From: Geitlerinema sp. PCC 9228
GTDB taxonomy: Bacteria; Cyanobacteriota; Cyanobacteriia; Cyanobacteriales; PCC-9228
Assembly: GCF_001870905.1 (NCBI RefSeq)
Contig: NZ_LNDC01000022.1
Location: forward strand, 255-43,379
Direction: 5' to 3'
Length of the DNA stretch: 43,125 nt
Shown: piece after piece, positions 25,747-35,700 of the stretch
Position numbering within the stretch: position 1 is the first letter of the stretch
How the letters are laid out: every line of letters starts with the position of its first letter
Notes under the pieces: model-generated
Database searches by the model: none
The model's input: the letters and a program-made list of their open reading frames with translations, nothing else
Told to the model about the DNA's origin: nothing
Program-made: the position numbers and the translations under genes

Positions 25747-27756
25747 ATGGCTAGGTTAGGTCAGGCCTCTTTTCGCAGTATTCTTCTAGGGGTCATTTTA
25801 TTGCTGAGCATACCGACTTTGCTCGTGGGATTGAGCGTCACCCACCGCAAAGCTCGTTCTAGTTTGCTAGAGACAGCTCGCCAAAATCTTAAGGAAAGTG
25901 CGGTTCGTAAAGGAGACAGCGTACAGCGATCTTTTGGTTTCCTCAAAGAAAACTTGCTGCTTGCCAGTTCCCGGATTGGCAGCCAAGAGAATTCTCCAGA
26001 AGAACTGAAAAACTTCCTGCAAGAGCTACAAAAGGCTGCCCCTAAAAATATTCGCTGCCTGCAAGCCATCGATATTGCCAGCCAAACCCCCCTAGCCAGT
26101 ACTTGCCAAAATTTAGACCTAGAAACCTCTGCACTCTTTCCTAGCCAAATCTGGCCCCAAAAACCGCCAAACACAGAACTAGATGCCTCTACCATTCGTA
26201 CCAGCCTCGTTCCCCTACCCATACCGAAAAACCACACTACCTCATCCCAAGAAACCAACCAAGAAATGGGGGTAGTCCTCAACGCTCCTGTCTACGTTGT
26301 TCCCGAACCCGGCGCATCTTCCAACCAACAATTGCAGTATATTCTACGTGCTGTTATTCCCCTCAGACCCAACGAACCTTCTCAAGAAGAACCTGGCTCG
26401 CTAACGGGATATACGGTTCTCATTAACGAAGATGGCACCATTTTAGAGCATCCCAACGATCCCTCGCGAGTAGGCAAAAATATTGCCCAGCAAGCAGATT
26501 CCGAGCGATTGCGAAGTATTGTCAATGGTGCTTTATCGGGCAGGGAACATTTTGTTCATTTGTATCAATTTGACCGCAATAATAAAGAACTCATTGCTGG
26601 CTACACAGCCATTGAAAGCCCGGTCAATCCCGAAAAAAAGTGGGTAGTTTTGGCGGTGACGCGCTTGGATTTTGCGCTTTCTGGTTTGAACGAACTGCGT
26701 CAGGTTTATGGGGTGTTGCTGTTGGGGCTGCTGGCTGCCAATTTCTTAGTAACTTTGTATTTGGCACCGCGATTGCTCGCTCGTCCGCTGGAACGGCTTG
26801 GAGAATATGCTCTTAACGTGCAGTGCCATACTACCACCGAGCCAGTTCCCAACAATTTTCGGGTGCGGGAATTCAACCAATTGGCAGAAGCACTCAATAC
26901 CATGGTTGACCGGCTCAAAACTTGGGCTGAGGAGTTGAATGCTGCTTGGCACGAAGCTAAGGTAGCCAATCGCTTGAAAAACGAGTTTTTGGCTAATATT
27001 TCCCACGAACTGAGAACGCCGCTCAATGCAATTATCGGTTCGATTCGTTTGATTCGCGATGGATTTTGTGACGATCGCGAGGAGGAAATGGGCTTTTTAA
27101 TAGAAGCAGACGAAGCGGCGATTCACTTGTTGGATTTAATTAGCGATTTGCTGGATTTGGCGAAAATTGAAGCAGGAAAGCTTTCTATTCATTTGCAATC
27201 GGTTAATTTACAAGAGGTTTTAGACGAAGCTGTAGAATCTCAAAAAAACCATATTCAAGAAAAGGGATTGCAACTATACGAGCAAAAATCTTCCCAGAAA
27301 CTTCAGGTCAAAGCCGATCCTTCGCGATTGCAGCAAATATTTTTTAATATTATCAATAATGCGATTAAATTTACTGAAAAGGGTAGTATTACGATTTCTA
27401 CGGAAGTGAAGAAGTTGGGAAGCGAGACAAATAGTAAATTTCAAGTTTTGGTTACCATTCAAGATACTGGGATTGGTATTGACCCCAACTTGCAAAGCCA
27501 GCTCTTTCAACCTTTTGTGATGGTCGATGGTTCGACTACGCGCAGCCACGGCGGTACGGGATTGGGACTGGCGATTTCACGCAATTTGGTGGAGCTGATG
27601 GGGGGCAGAATTGTTTTGGAAAGTCCGGGGAAAAATCAAGGAACGACGGTGACGATTGGGTTGCCTTTGCTAGTTAACAATGGTTACAACGCCACCGGCG
27701 ATCGCGCCCAAGCTTCCCCGGAGGAAACCAGGAAAACATCCCAAACGCAAAATTAG
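25747..27756 (+). CDS. Membrane sensor histidine kinase (extracytoplasmic sensor, HAMP, HisKA, HATPase)
   Basis: A 669-residue two-component sensor. Its first membrane helix is ILLGVILLLSIPTLLVGLSV. A large periplasmic sensor region (about residues 35-310) is consistent with a double-Cache fold (GYTVLINEDGTILEHPNDPS near its end). The second helix is VLLLGLLAANFLVTLYLA, followed by a HAMP-like linker. HisKA has FLANISHELRTPLNAIIGS with the phospho-accepting His420. The ATPase domain has the N box INNAIKFTEKGS, DTGIGIDPNLQSQLF and HGGTGLGLAISRNLVELMGG. The C-terminal tail is polar. No response regulator lies beside it, so the partner is encoded elsewhere. The convergent YjbQ gene begins 14 nt after its end. 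Confidence 0.93.
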   Translation: MARLGQASFRSILLGVILLLSIPTLLVGLSVTHRKARSSLLETARQNLKESAVRKGDSVQRSFGFLKENLLLASSRIGSQENSPEELKNFLQELQKAAPKNIRCLQAIDIASQTPLASTCQNLDLETSALFPSQIWPQKPPNTELDASTIRTSLVPLPIPKNHTTSSQETNQEMGVVLNAPVYVVPEPGASSNQQLQYILRAVIPLRPNEPSQEEPGSLTGYTVLINEDGTILEHPNDPSRVGKNIAQQADSERLRSIVNGALSGREHFVHLYQFDRNNKELIAGYTAIESPVNPEKKWVVLAVTRLDFALSGLNELRQVYGVLLLGLLAANFLVTLYLAPRLLARPLERLGEYALNVQCHTTTEPVPNNFRVREFNQLAEALNTMVDRLKTWAEELNAAWHEAKVANRLKNEFLANISHELRTPLNAIIGSIRLIRDGFCDDREEEMGFLIEADEAAIHLLDLISDLLDLAKIEAGKLSIHLQSVNLQEVLDEAVESQKNHIQEKGLQLYEQKSSQKLQVKADPSRLQQIFFNIINNAIKFTEKGSITISTEVKKLGSETNSKFQVLVTIQDTGIGIDPNLQSQLFQPFVMVDGSTTRSHGGTGLGLAISRNLVELMGGRIVLESPGKNQGTTVTIGLPLLVNNGYNATGDRAQASPEETRKTSQTQN

Positions 27757-27770
27757 ACGCTGGTGAAGGG

Positions 27771-28223
27771 TTAAGCGTTACCGCTTAGGTGAACGACCAG
27801 CTGGCGCGTTTGCGATCGCTGTCTGTGTTCCCAAATATAAATCCCTTGCCAGGTGCCCAAGGCCAATCTCCCTCGTACCACGGGAATTTGCTCGCTGGTA
27901 TGGGTTAAAGCCGTGCGAATGTGAGCGGGCATGTCGTCAGGACCTTCGGTGGTATGGTAGTAAGAGCGGCTTTCCGGGACCAAGTCAGCAAAGAACGCTT
28001 CCAAATCTCGCAATACATCCGGGTCGGCGTTTTCTTGAATCAGCAAACTGGCGGAGGTATGGCATAAAAAGACCGTACAAAGACCAGTTTGAATACCTGA
28101 ATCCCGCACAATGGGCTCGATTTGTGAGGTTATTTTGGTAAGGGGTTTACCTCGCGTAGGAATTTGTAAAACTTCTTGGTGGTGGTAAGTGGTTGGGGTG
28201 AGATTTTTAGTTTGATAAGTCAT
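27771..28223 (-). CDS. YjbQ family protein (UPF0047, secondary thiamine-phosphate synthase type)
   Basis: A 150-residue cytosolic protein of the UPF0047/YjbQ family. Visible family motifs are GLCTVFLCHTSASLLIQENA, with the conserved HTSA, then a DMPAHIRTAL stretch holding a conserved His, and RLALGTWQGIYIWEHR near the C-terminus. E. coli YjbQ has weak thiamine-phosphate synthase activity; the in vivo role is unsettled. Full-length for the family. The start ATG 28223 has AAAGGA 8 nt upstream. The gene faces the sensor kinase tail to tail and lies downstream of the glycosyltransferase-like gene but reads in the same direction. Confidence 0.9.
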   Translation of the reverse strand: MTYQTKNLTPTTYHHQEVLQIPTRGKPLTKITSQIEPIVRDSGIQTGLCTVFLCHTSASLLIQENADPDVLRDLEAFFADLVPESRSYYHTTEGPDDMPAHIRTALTHTSEQIPVVRGRLALGTWQGIYIWEHRQRSQTRQLVVHLSGNA

Positions 28224-28267
28224 AGACGATATCCTTTCCAGGATGCCTTATCGAGCAATATACGATT

Positions 28268-29425
28268 TTATGGGCGTTGTTCGCGAGCGACGGTGGAAGG
28301 AGGAGGAACCTTTAGCAAGTAGCGAACCACCTGGGAGGCGATCGCTTCCGACCCGTTAGTGGGCACCGATGCAGCCGATTCTGGTGCCGACAAGGGCTGG
28401 CGCAAGAACTCCCACCCACCGTACATAAATTCATCTGGGGAAACAATTTGATGGTAAGCGTGTTGCCGCAATGCTTGCAACAACAGAGGCGATTCGGCAA
28501 ACCCTTCCCGCTGCAAAGACACCACGGGAACTTGCAGGCGCATGGCTTCCGCAAAAGTACTGTATCCCGGTTTAGAGACCACGCGAGCGCATAGAGGCAT
28601 AAAATCCACCGGTCGCAGCAGTTTGGCTTCGTTACCTCCCAACACTGGCAAATCGGGAATTTCTTGAGCGGAAACAGACAGTAAATTGGGCAGTTGGGGC
28701 GCTTGCGGGTCAAAGGTAATAAATTGCCAATCGGGAAACTGGGTGAGGTTAGCGTAGGGAATTTTTTGTAAACCCAATCCGCCAAAACTCAACAATACGG
28801 TTTTTTCCACCGGAGCGGTAATGTTGAACGCTTGGCGCAAGACTTCTGCCGGATAGTGCGGGGTTCCCCCCGTCAAGCCAGTGTCGGTGATGTGGGGAAA
28901 AGCACTCATGGGTTCGTGAAAAGGCAGGCGAAACAAGCGATCGCATTGTGCGAAACATTCCCCAATCCAATCCGCCAGGTCGGCAAAGGCACCTCCCCAA
29001 GGACGGTAAATAAAATCCCAACCGAAATTGCCCATCATCCAACAGGGAATGCCGGCGGCTTTCGCCATGGGAGCGACCAAAGGTGGAATATCGGCTAGAA
29101 TCAATCCCACCCGGTTTAAGCGTAAAAAATCCACCTCGGAAGCAATTATCTGGTTTTGACGCCGGCGAATTTCTTGCCAAGCCGTTAGGGTGGCTTCCCG
29201 GTCCATTTGTAAGGCATCCGCTTGCACGACCCCCACATCAAAAGCCCGGGGACGGTAAATAAAGTCTTCCCCTACATAAGAAGCTAGCAACCAGCGCGGG
29301 GCTTTGGTGGCAAAAATGAGCAAAATTTCGGGATTCTGTTTTTGGATTTGCGCGGCCACCGAGGCAGCGCGTACGGCATGACCGAAGCCATGGTTGGTAA
29401 TAGCAATATAAACCGCTGGACGCAT
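28268..29425 (-). CDS. Glycosyltransferase-like protein (GT-B fold)
   Basis: A protein of about 385 residues. The N-terminus MRPAVYIAITNHGFGHAVRA followed by SVAAQIQKQNPEILLIF is the Gly-rich first strand of a GT-B/MurG-like Rossmann domain. The C-terminal half has the donor-binding type layout: KTVLLSFGGLGLQKIPYANL, FMPLCARVVSKPGYSTFAEA and VPVVSLQREGFAESPLLLQA. It resembles the N-terminal part of plant arabinokinase-like proteins and bacterial UDP-sugar transferases; acceptor and donor are unknown. I place the start at ATG 29425, because 33 extra residues upstream (proline/serine-rich) precede the fold and look non-coding. No signal peptide is present. It is probably cytosolic or peripheral at the membrane. 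Confidence 0.75.
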   Translation of the reverse strand: MRPAVYIAITNHGFGHAVRAASVAAQIQKQNPEILLIFATKAPRWLLASYVGEDFIYRPRAFDVGVVQADALQMDREATLTAWQEIRRRQNQIIASEVDFLRLNRVGLILADIPPLVAPMAKAAGIPCWMMGNFGWDFIYRPWGGAFADLADWIGECFAQCDRLFRLPFHEPMSAFPHITDTGLTGGTPHYPAEVLRQAFNITAPVEKTVLLSFGGLGLQKIPYANLTQFPDWQFITFDPQAPQLPNLLSVSAQEIPDLPVLGGNEAKLLRPVDFMPLCARVVSKPGYSTFAEAMRLQVPVVSLQREGFAESPLLLQALRQHAYHQIVSPDEFMYGGWEFLRQPLSAPESAASVPTNGSEAIASQVVRYLLKVPPPSTVAREQRP

Positions 29426-29539
29426 AGATCGGCTCGATAAAATTGGACGATGAGAAGGGGTTGGGAAAAAAGACAAGATGGGGGTGTGAGTTGGCCCACC
29501 TCCGCCGCTAGCAGGAACTGACAAGACCCCCCTATTCAG

Positions 29540-30049
29540 CTACGGCAGTTGTTGTTTTAGTTGGTAAAGGGCATCTGCTTCTAGGGTAACTTTTACCTCC
29601 AACAGCTGTTCGGAGTCTCGCAAGGTTAGCAGGTAACGACCGCTAACCACTGACCCCTCGCATTCGGGATTGTTCATTTGATAGGTTTGGTAGGGAACTT
29701 GGGGAATGGCTACGCGCACCACCAAGTTTTCTTGGGATTGGGGATAGACGTACAGTTGCTGTTTTTTGGTATCTAAAATTAATTTTCTTGGGGTGGTGTT
29801 TTTTTCCTGGTTGTCGCCGGTTTTTTGCCAGTAGAGGGTAATGCCGCGAATTTGTGGTTGGGCCAGGACCAGGGTTTCGTCAAATCGTTGGCGTTCCCAG
29901 TCAATGTCTTCGAGGTTGCGACTGGTGGGAAGAACCCGTTGCTGCCAGGTAACCTCTTTGCCCTCTAGGGATTGCCACCACTGGCGAATTGTGTCAAAGT
30001 TGTTCCGGTTGTCCGCATGGTTGCTGCCATATTCCCAAACGACTTGCAT
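29540..30049 (-). CDS. Conserved hypothetical protein, 169 residues
   Basis: I do not recognise the family. It is a soluble protein without a signal peptide, beginning MQVVWEYGSNHADNRNNFDT and rich in beta strands afterwards (IRGITLYWQK, KLILDTKKQQLYVYP, LVVRVAIPQVPYQTYQM, CEGSVVSGRYLLTLRDSEQL). The paired strands and the short N-terminal helix (TIRQWWQSLEGKE) suggest a small beta-barrel or lipocalin-like fold, reminiscent of cyanobacterial CpcS/CpcT-sized proteins, but no lyase motif is seen. It lies 114 nt upstream of the glycosyltransferase-like gene on the same strand and is divergent from proB. Confidence 0.65.
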   Translation of the reverse strand: MQVVWEYGSNHADNRNNFDTIRQWWQSLEGKEVTWQQRVLPTSRNLEDIDWERQRFDETLVLAQPQIRGITLYWQKTGDNQEKNTTPRKLILDTKKQQLYVYPQSQENLVVRVAIPQVPYQTYQMNNPECEGSVVSGRYLLTLRDSEQLLEVKVTLEADALYQLKQQLP

Positions 30050-30365
30050 AACTTTTTCTCCTTATGGCGTGCTCGTAGCGATCGCGATCGCAGTTGTTGG
30101 TAGAATCAATAAGTTCCCAGCAAAAGGGGCGTCCTGCCTGGGGAATTCTCTGGGGTGATGGGTTGCGAGAGCCCGAGATGGGAAAAGGATGGAATTCTTT
30201 TACAACCATAGCAGGTAGCGATCGCCATCTAGGAAATAGCAGCGAAAATTTTCTCTCCATCGGGCAAGATCGACCGAAAATTGCTGGGTATGCTCGGGGA
30301 AAAGAAAACCGCTAAAATCGACCCTTGCAAACAATTGCCCTTTTGAGCTTAGCCAAATTGCTTTC
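30050..30365. other. Divergent spacer between a hypothetical gene and proB
   Basis: 316 bp with HIP1-type sites and no gene. It should hold promoters for both directions, but I see no strong -10/-35 pair. Confidence 0.45.
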
Positions 30366-31478
30366 ATGTCTCAAACCATTGTTGTCAAAATCGGTACCTC
30401 TAGTCTCACGAATACCGAAACTGGAGATTTAGCCCTCTCTACCATTGCACGCTTGGTGGAAACGCTAACGCGCTTGCGGCGGGCAGGCCATCGGGTGGTT
30501 ATGGTTTCCTCCGGCGCTGTCGGTGTTGGCTGCGCCCGCTTGGATTTGCAGGAGCGTCCCCGTCAAATTGCCCTCAAACAAGCGGTGGCGGCGGTGGGGC
30601 AAGGAAGGTTAATGCGCGTTTATGACGATCTGTTTACTAGCTTACAACAGCCCATTGCCCAGGTATTGCTCACCCGCAGCGATTTTGTGCAGCGCCAGTC
30701 TTATGTGAACGCGAGTAATACCTTTAGCGAACTTTTGAATTTGGGGGTGATTCCCGTCGTCAACGAAAACGATACCATTGCTGTGGAAGAGCTGAGCGTG
30801 GGGGATAACGACACGCTTTCGGCGTTGGTGGCCAACTTAATCGAAGCGGATTGGTTGTTTATTTTGACCGATGTGGCGCAGCTGTACTCGGCCGATCCCA
30901 ATGCCGATCCCAATGCCAAACCCATCTATGTGGTGGAGGACTTGCAAGAGTTGCAACAATTGCAGGTAAAAGCCAGCGATTCCCGCAGCGGTTGGGGCAC
31001 TGGTGGTATGAGCACCAAAATTGAAGCGGCCAGAATTGCCACCGGCAGTGGTGTACGAGCAGCGATCGCCGACGGCAAAATCCCGGAAAATATTCCTAGA
31101 ATCCTGCAAGGAGAAGCCATTGGCACCCGATTCGAACCGCACGCTGCTCCCAGTAGCGCCCGCAAACGCTGGATTGCCTACGGTTTGGTTCCCAAAGGCA
31201 AACTCTATTTAGATGCTGGGGCTACTAAAGCTATTTGCCAATTAGGAAAATCGCTACTGGCGGCGGGCATTACCAAAGTAGACGGTCGATTTATGCAGTC
31301 AGAAGCGGTGCAAATTCATAACCACGACGGCTGCGAAATTGCCCGGGGATTGGTAAATTACAGCAGTTGGGAATTGCAACAAATTCAAGGCTGTCGTTCC
31401 GAGGAAGTGCCTGCCATTTTGGGCTACCAGGGGGCTGATACAGTGGTGCATCGGGATAATTTGGTGTTGCTTCCCTAG
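30366..31478 (+). CDS. proB: Glutamate 5-kinase
   Basis: Phosphorylates the gamma-carboxylate of glutamate, the first and feedback-controlled step of proline synthesis. 370 residues: an amino-acid-kinase domain ([90 protein letters not shown]) followed by a C-terminal PUA domain ([33 protein letters not shown]). The presence of PUA gives the full bacterial two-domain form. The repeated ADPNADPNA is an exact 12-bp DNA duplication, but the loop length is normal for the family. proA is not adjacent. The gene is convergent with the DUF3611 gene, with 11 nt between the stops. Confidence 0.96.
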   Translation: MSQTIVVKIGTSSLTNTETGDLALSTIARLVETLTRLRRAGHRVVMVSSGAVGVGCARLDLQERPRQIALKQAVAAVGQGRLMRVYDDLFTSLQQPIAQVLLTRSDFVQRQSYVNASNTFSELLNLGVIPVVNENDTIAVEELSVGDNDTLSALVANLIEADWLFILTDVAQLYSADPNADPNAKPIYVVEDLQELQQLQVKASDSRSGWGTGGMSTKIEAARIATGSGVRAAIADGKIPENIPRILQGEAIGTRFEPHAAPSSARKRWIAYGLVPKGKLYLDAGATKAICQLGKSLLAAGITKVDGRFMQSEAVQIHNHDGCEIARGLVNYSSWELQQIQGCRSEEVPAILGYQGADTVVHRDNLVLLP

Positions 31479-31489
31479 GGGGCTCGCTT

Positions 31490-32089
31490 CTATTCGCGGG
31501 TGATGACCGATAGCAAGAGCAAAGCAGCCACCAAGCCGATAAAGTGGGCTACGATTGTATGGGTATTGGCTAGCACCACATAGATATCTAAGGGTTCGAT
31601 CAGATCGTTAATTCGCCGCGGGTTGATGAAACCGGCTGTTTGCGATCGCAAAGACTTAAAAAATAAGATACCGGTAATTGACTCAGCCCCCATCAGGGAA
31701 ACCCCCATGCCGATTAAATTCACGTACAGTCCGCGCCGTAGCAGTTGAATGGTATCCGCTTTGGTGGGGCGGCTGCTGCTATCGGCGGTGGCTAGCTGGC
31801 GAGCCAAGCGCGTATAGCGAAACGACCAAAAGATGCTCAATCCGAGAAACAAAAGACCCACAACGGCTAAAAAGAGCCCGGGTAGGGTGCCATTGCTCCC
31901 TTGAGTGTTGCCATTTCCCTCAGAGGAACCAAACAGCAGCACAAACAGAAAGATGACAGCAGCCACCACCCCAAGCACGACCTGTGCCCAAAAGCCAATC
32001 CAGCCTACCTTTTGAAACCAAGGAATTACGCGCTGGATGGTGGGTGGGAGGTTGTTGGGTAAAGCCGGGTCATCGGTTTTTTTTGGCAT
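31490..32089 (-). CDS. DUF3611 membrane protein
   Basis: A 199-residue protein with about four membrane helices: WIGFWAQVVLGVVAAVIFLF, LFLAVVGLLFLGLSIFW, GLYVNLIGMGVSLMGAESI and AHFIGLVAALLLLSVI. The N-terminal PPTIQRVIPWFQKVGWIGFW and the central RYTRLARQLA with KADTIQLLRRGLYVNLIGMG fit DUF3611, a family found in cyanobacteria and plant plastids whose function is unknown. A low-complexity loop rich in G, N and S (SSEGNGNTQGSNG) separates helices one and two. It is tail to tail with proB and divergent from the large hybrid kinase. Confidence 0.85.
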   Translation of the reverse strand: MPKKTDDPALPNNLPPTIQRVIPWFQKVGWIGFWAQVVLGVVAAVIFLFVLLFGSSEGNGNTQGSNGTLPGLFLAVVGLLFLGLSIFWSFRYTRLARQLATADSSSRPTKADTIQLLRRGLYVNLIGMGVSLMGAESITGILFFKSLRSQTAGFINPRRINDLIEPLDIYVVLANTHTIVAHFIGLVAALLLLSVITRE

Positions 32090-32723
32090 AGTTTTTGCTT
32101 TGAAAACCCACTTGATAGATATCTCGATAGCGATCGCCCGTTTGAAAGCGCAGTATGGGGAACAATTTGGTAGGGAATTTCCAGATGATTGCTGAATCCG
32201 GCCAGATTCTTCTCAATAATGGAAAATGAAACCAACCACCCTAGAGCTGCTACCCTCGCGATCGCCATTGGATAGCAAACGTATTTCAATTTTGCCAGAT
32301 TTTTCCATGGGTGGAGAGCAGGTACAAACAGCAGCCGGCAATCGCCATTCCTCCCTTTCTAGGGAAAACCAGGAGATTCTGGTTATTTTGGTTGGGAAGC
32401 TCCCCTAACACCCAAAAGGCAAGATAAACTAGCTTTGTACCGGGTATACAACGATTTTCCCTCCCGTCCCTATGAATCGTTTTCCACATTGGGGTTCTTT
32501 CAAAGGCGAATTTCCTCTAGGACTGCAATTGACGGGCCTCCCTTCGGGAACACTAAACCAGAATGAGGATATCTGGCGCGCCGTCTGGAAAACGAGCAAA
32601 AGCCATGGGGAGAGGGAAGTAGGGGAGCTACGATCTGCGATCGCCTGGGCTCGCCGTTCCCAATCTACAGGCAAGCATTGCACTCCATCTTTCCTTCTCA
32701 CAGCGCCATTGTAGGGCATCACC
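32090..32723. other. Divergent intergenic stretch with no gene seen
   Basis: 634 bp lie between the DUF3611 gene and the hybrid kinase gene. An 80-codon plus-strand frame at 32472-32714 has an atypical composition and no recognisable motif, so I do not call it. HIP1-type sites are present. Nothing else is resolved. Confidence 0.5.
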
Positions 32724-35700
32724 ATGAAACTGCGGAGAAAAACTTTATTGATAGTCGGTATCGCCATTTTATGTCTAAATGCGGTTTTGTACGCCGTATC
32801 CGAGTTGCATTTGCTACGGAATTTTCAAAAACTGGAAGCACAATACATCCGCCAAGATGTCGTGCGGGCGCTAGATACCCTATCGAACGAACTCTCCCGT
32901 CTCAACACCATTGCCCAAGATTACTCCGAGTGGGATGCTACCTACCAGTTTGTCCAAAATCCAACGCCAGAATACATCAAATCAAACTTTGTGGATAGTA
33001 CCTTTACCTATTTGCATCTCAACCTGGTAGCCATCCTAGACCGAGAAGGCAATATTGTTTTTCAAAAAGGCACTGCCCAGGGGGAAGCTCGCCAAGACAC
33101 TACTACCCGCAAAAAAGCTGTTTATCAAACGGAATTTGTCCAAAAATCCGGTTTACAGCCCTACTTAGCTCAAAAACAACCCCTACGGCAACACGAAGCG
33201 TTAGATAGTGAAATTGCCGGTTTGGTTCGGTTGGGCGATCGCCCCCCACTCATGCTGGCTTCTCGTCCCATTGTCACCAGCGACGTCACCGGTCCCATCG
33301 CCGGTACCTTACTGGTGGGGCGCTATCTCAACCCAGAAGAACTCGACCGCCTCGCGGATCTCACCCAACTTTCCCTGACCCTGCAACCGTACGAACAGCG
33401 CCGCCAACTCATCCCAGAAAGCTGCGACACGACCCGAGACATTCCCACCGCCACCAACTTCACCGCCAATCCCGACAGCATTCCCATTTGTTCCCTCCCC
33501 ACCCCCAACCCCGAAGACAGTGACGAACGGGTAGCCGGATACGTAGCCATTGCCGATTTGCGCGATCGCCCGGCTTGGATTCTGCGCGTGGACACCCCCC
33601 GCTTCATCTACGAACAAGGTCTCAATAGCCTGCATTACTTTTCCTTACTCCTAGTCGGTGTTGGCCTCTCCTTTGGTGCCCTCACCCTCTCAGTGGTGGA
33701 ACGATTTGTCCTCTCCCCAGTAGCCGGTTTGAGCCGCAAAGTACTGCAAGTTGCGGGTAGTGGCAACCTATCGGAACGGGTGGCGGTCACCGGCAACAAC
33801 GAACTCGACCGCCTAGCAGAAACCATCAACACCATGCTGGCGGCGCTAGAAAACTCCCAAAAAGAACAGCAAACCAGCGAAGAACGCTACCGTCTAATGG
33901 CGGAAAACTCCACCGATTTAATTGCCCGTCAAACCCCCCAAGGCATCTTTCTGTACGCCTCCCCCGCCTCCTATTCTCTGCTGGGATACGAATCGGAAGA
34001 ACTGCAAGGGCGCTCGGTATACGAATTCGTCCACCCACAAGACTGGAGCCTTCTCAGCCAGTCCTATTCCACCGTCATGGAAGCGCCGGTCACCGCTACC
34101 ATCACCTATCGTATTCGCCACAAAGATAATCGCTACGTTTGGTTTGAAACCAGTAGCCGCACGGTGCGCAATCCTCAAACCCAAGAAGTACAGGAAATCG
34201 TTTCCGTTTCCCGGGATATCACCGAACGCAAACAAGTCGAACAAGACCTGCGAGAAAGCGAAGCCTCCATTCGCAACTTATACCGCATCACTTCTTCCCA
34301 CCAACTCACTTTTGAGCAACAGCTGCAGGGTTTGCTGGCCATGGGTCGCCGCAGTTTTGGTATGAACGTAGCCGTCCTATCCAAAGTAGAAGGCAATCGC
34401 TACGAAGTCCTTGCCGCCCAATCCCCCCACAACGCCATTTGCGAAGGGGAAGTCTTTTCCCTGGCGGACACCTACTGTACCGAAACCATCCACGCCAAGG
34501 AAACCATTTACTTTGAATCGGTACGGTTGTCAGGGTTGCCCGAGCGCCGGCATCCCAAAATCGACGTGAAAGCCTACATCGGCACCCCGGTCATCGTTGC
34601 GGAAGAAATCTACGGCACCCTGAGCTTTGCCAGTACCGTGGGGCGAGAGGAACCATTTCGCGCGGTGGACCGGGAACTGTTGCAGCTGATGGCGCAGTGG
34701 ATTGGCGGCGAGTTGGAACGCCAGCAAACGGCGGAGGATTTGGCCAGAGCCCGCGACCAAGCTTTGGCAGCCACCCAAGCCAAAAGCGAATTTTTGGCGA
34801 CGATGAGTCACGAGCTGCGTACTCCCATGAATTCCGTCATTGGCATGACCAGTTTGCTGCTGGATACGCCTTTGACCAACGAGCAGCAGGACTTTGTCTC
34901 TACCATTCGTTCCAGTGGCGAGGCGTTGCTGGCGATTATCAACGACATTCTGGATTTCTCGAAAATTGAATGCGGCAAGTTGGACCTGGACGAGCAACCT
35001 TTTGATTTGCAGGTCTGCGTGGAAGCGTCTTTGGACTTGCTGGCGTCGAAAGCGGCACAAAAACAGATCGAGCTGGCGTATTTTATCGACCCGCAGGTAC
35101 CGCGGATGTTGGTGGGGGATGTTACCCGAGTGCGGCAGATTTTGATGAATTTGCTTAGCAATGCGGTGAAGTTTACTGATTCGGGAGAAGTGGTGCTTTC
35201 GGTTTGGGCCCGTTCTGCGGAGACAAAACCCACCGATGCGGCTGCGGCTGGTGGTGATGGGGAAACCGCGATCGCTCGTGCGGCGGATGGGGCTCGATAT
35301 GTGGTACAGTTTGCAGTTCGCGATACGGGGATTGGCATTCCCAAGGAACGCATGCACCGCTTGTTCCAATCCTTCAGCCAGATGGATGCTTCGACGACGC
35401 GCAAGTATGGGGGGACTGGTTTGGGATTGGCAATTAGCCAGCGTTTGAGCGAGCTGATGGGGGGCATGATGTGGGTGGAAAGTGGCGGTTACATGTACGT
35501 GCCGCCCCGGGCTTTCGAGCAAAGCGAACCGGTACCGGGGGAAGGGGAAATTACCACGTGTATGATGCGTTCTGGGTTCGAGCACGGATCGACGTTTTAT
35601 TTTACGATCGCGGCGGATGTTTCCCAGCCGACTCCTCAAAGCGAACGCCACTCCCAGGTACAACCTTTACTGACCGGACAGCAGGCGCTGATTGTCGATG

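Noticed and set aside
30888-30926. Tandem 12-bp duplication in proB giving ADPNADPNA
   Set aside because: The loop length equals that of other glutamate 5-kinases (ADPxxxPxAKPI pattern), so this is convergence within a normal loop and not an insertion.
32472-32714. 80-codon plus-strand frame upstream of the hybrid kinase
   Set aside because: It has no recognisable motif, atypical composition and no ribosome binding site, and lies in a divergent promoter region.
34530-35663. A 377-codon antisense frame inside the hybrid kinase gene
   Set aside because: The sense frame carries textbook HisKA/HATPase motifs. The antisense peptide is H/R/P-rich with no family resemblance, so its length reflects codon bias of the sense strand.
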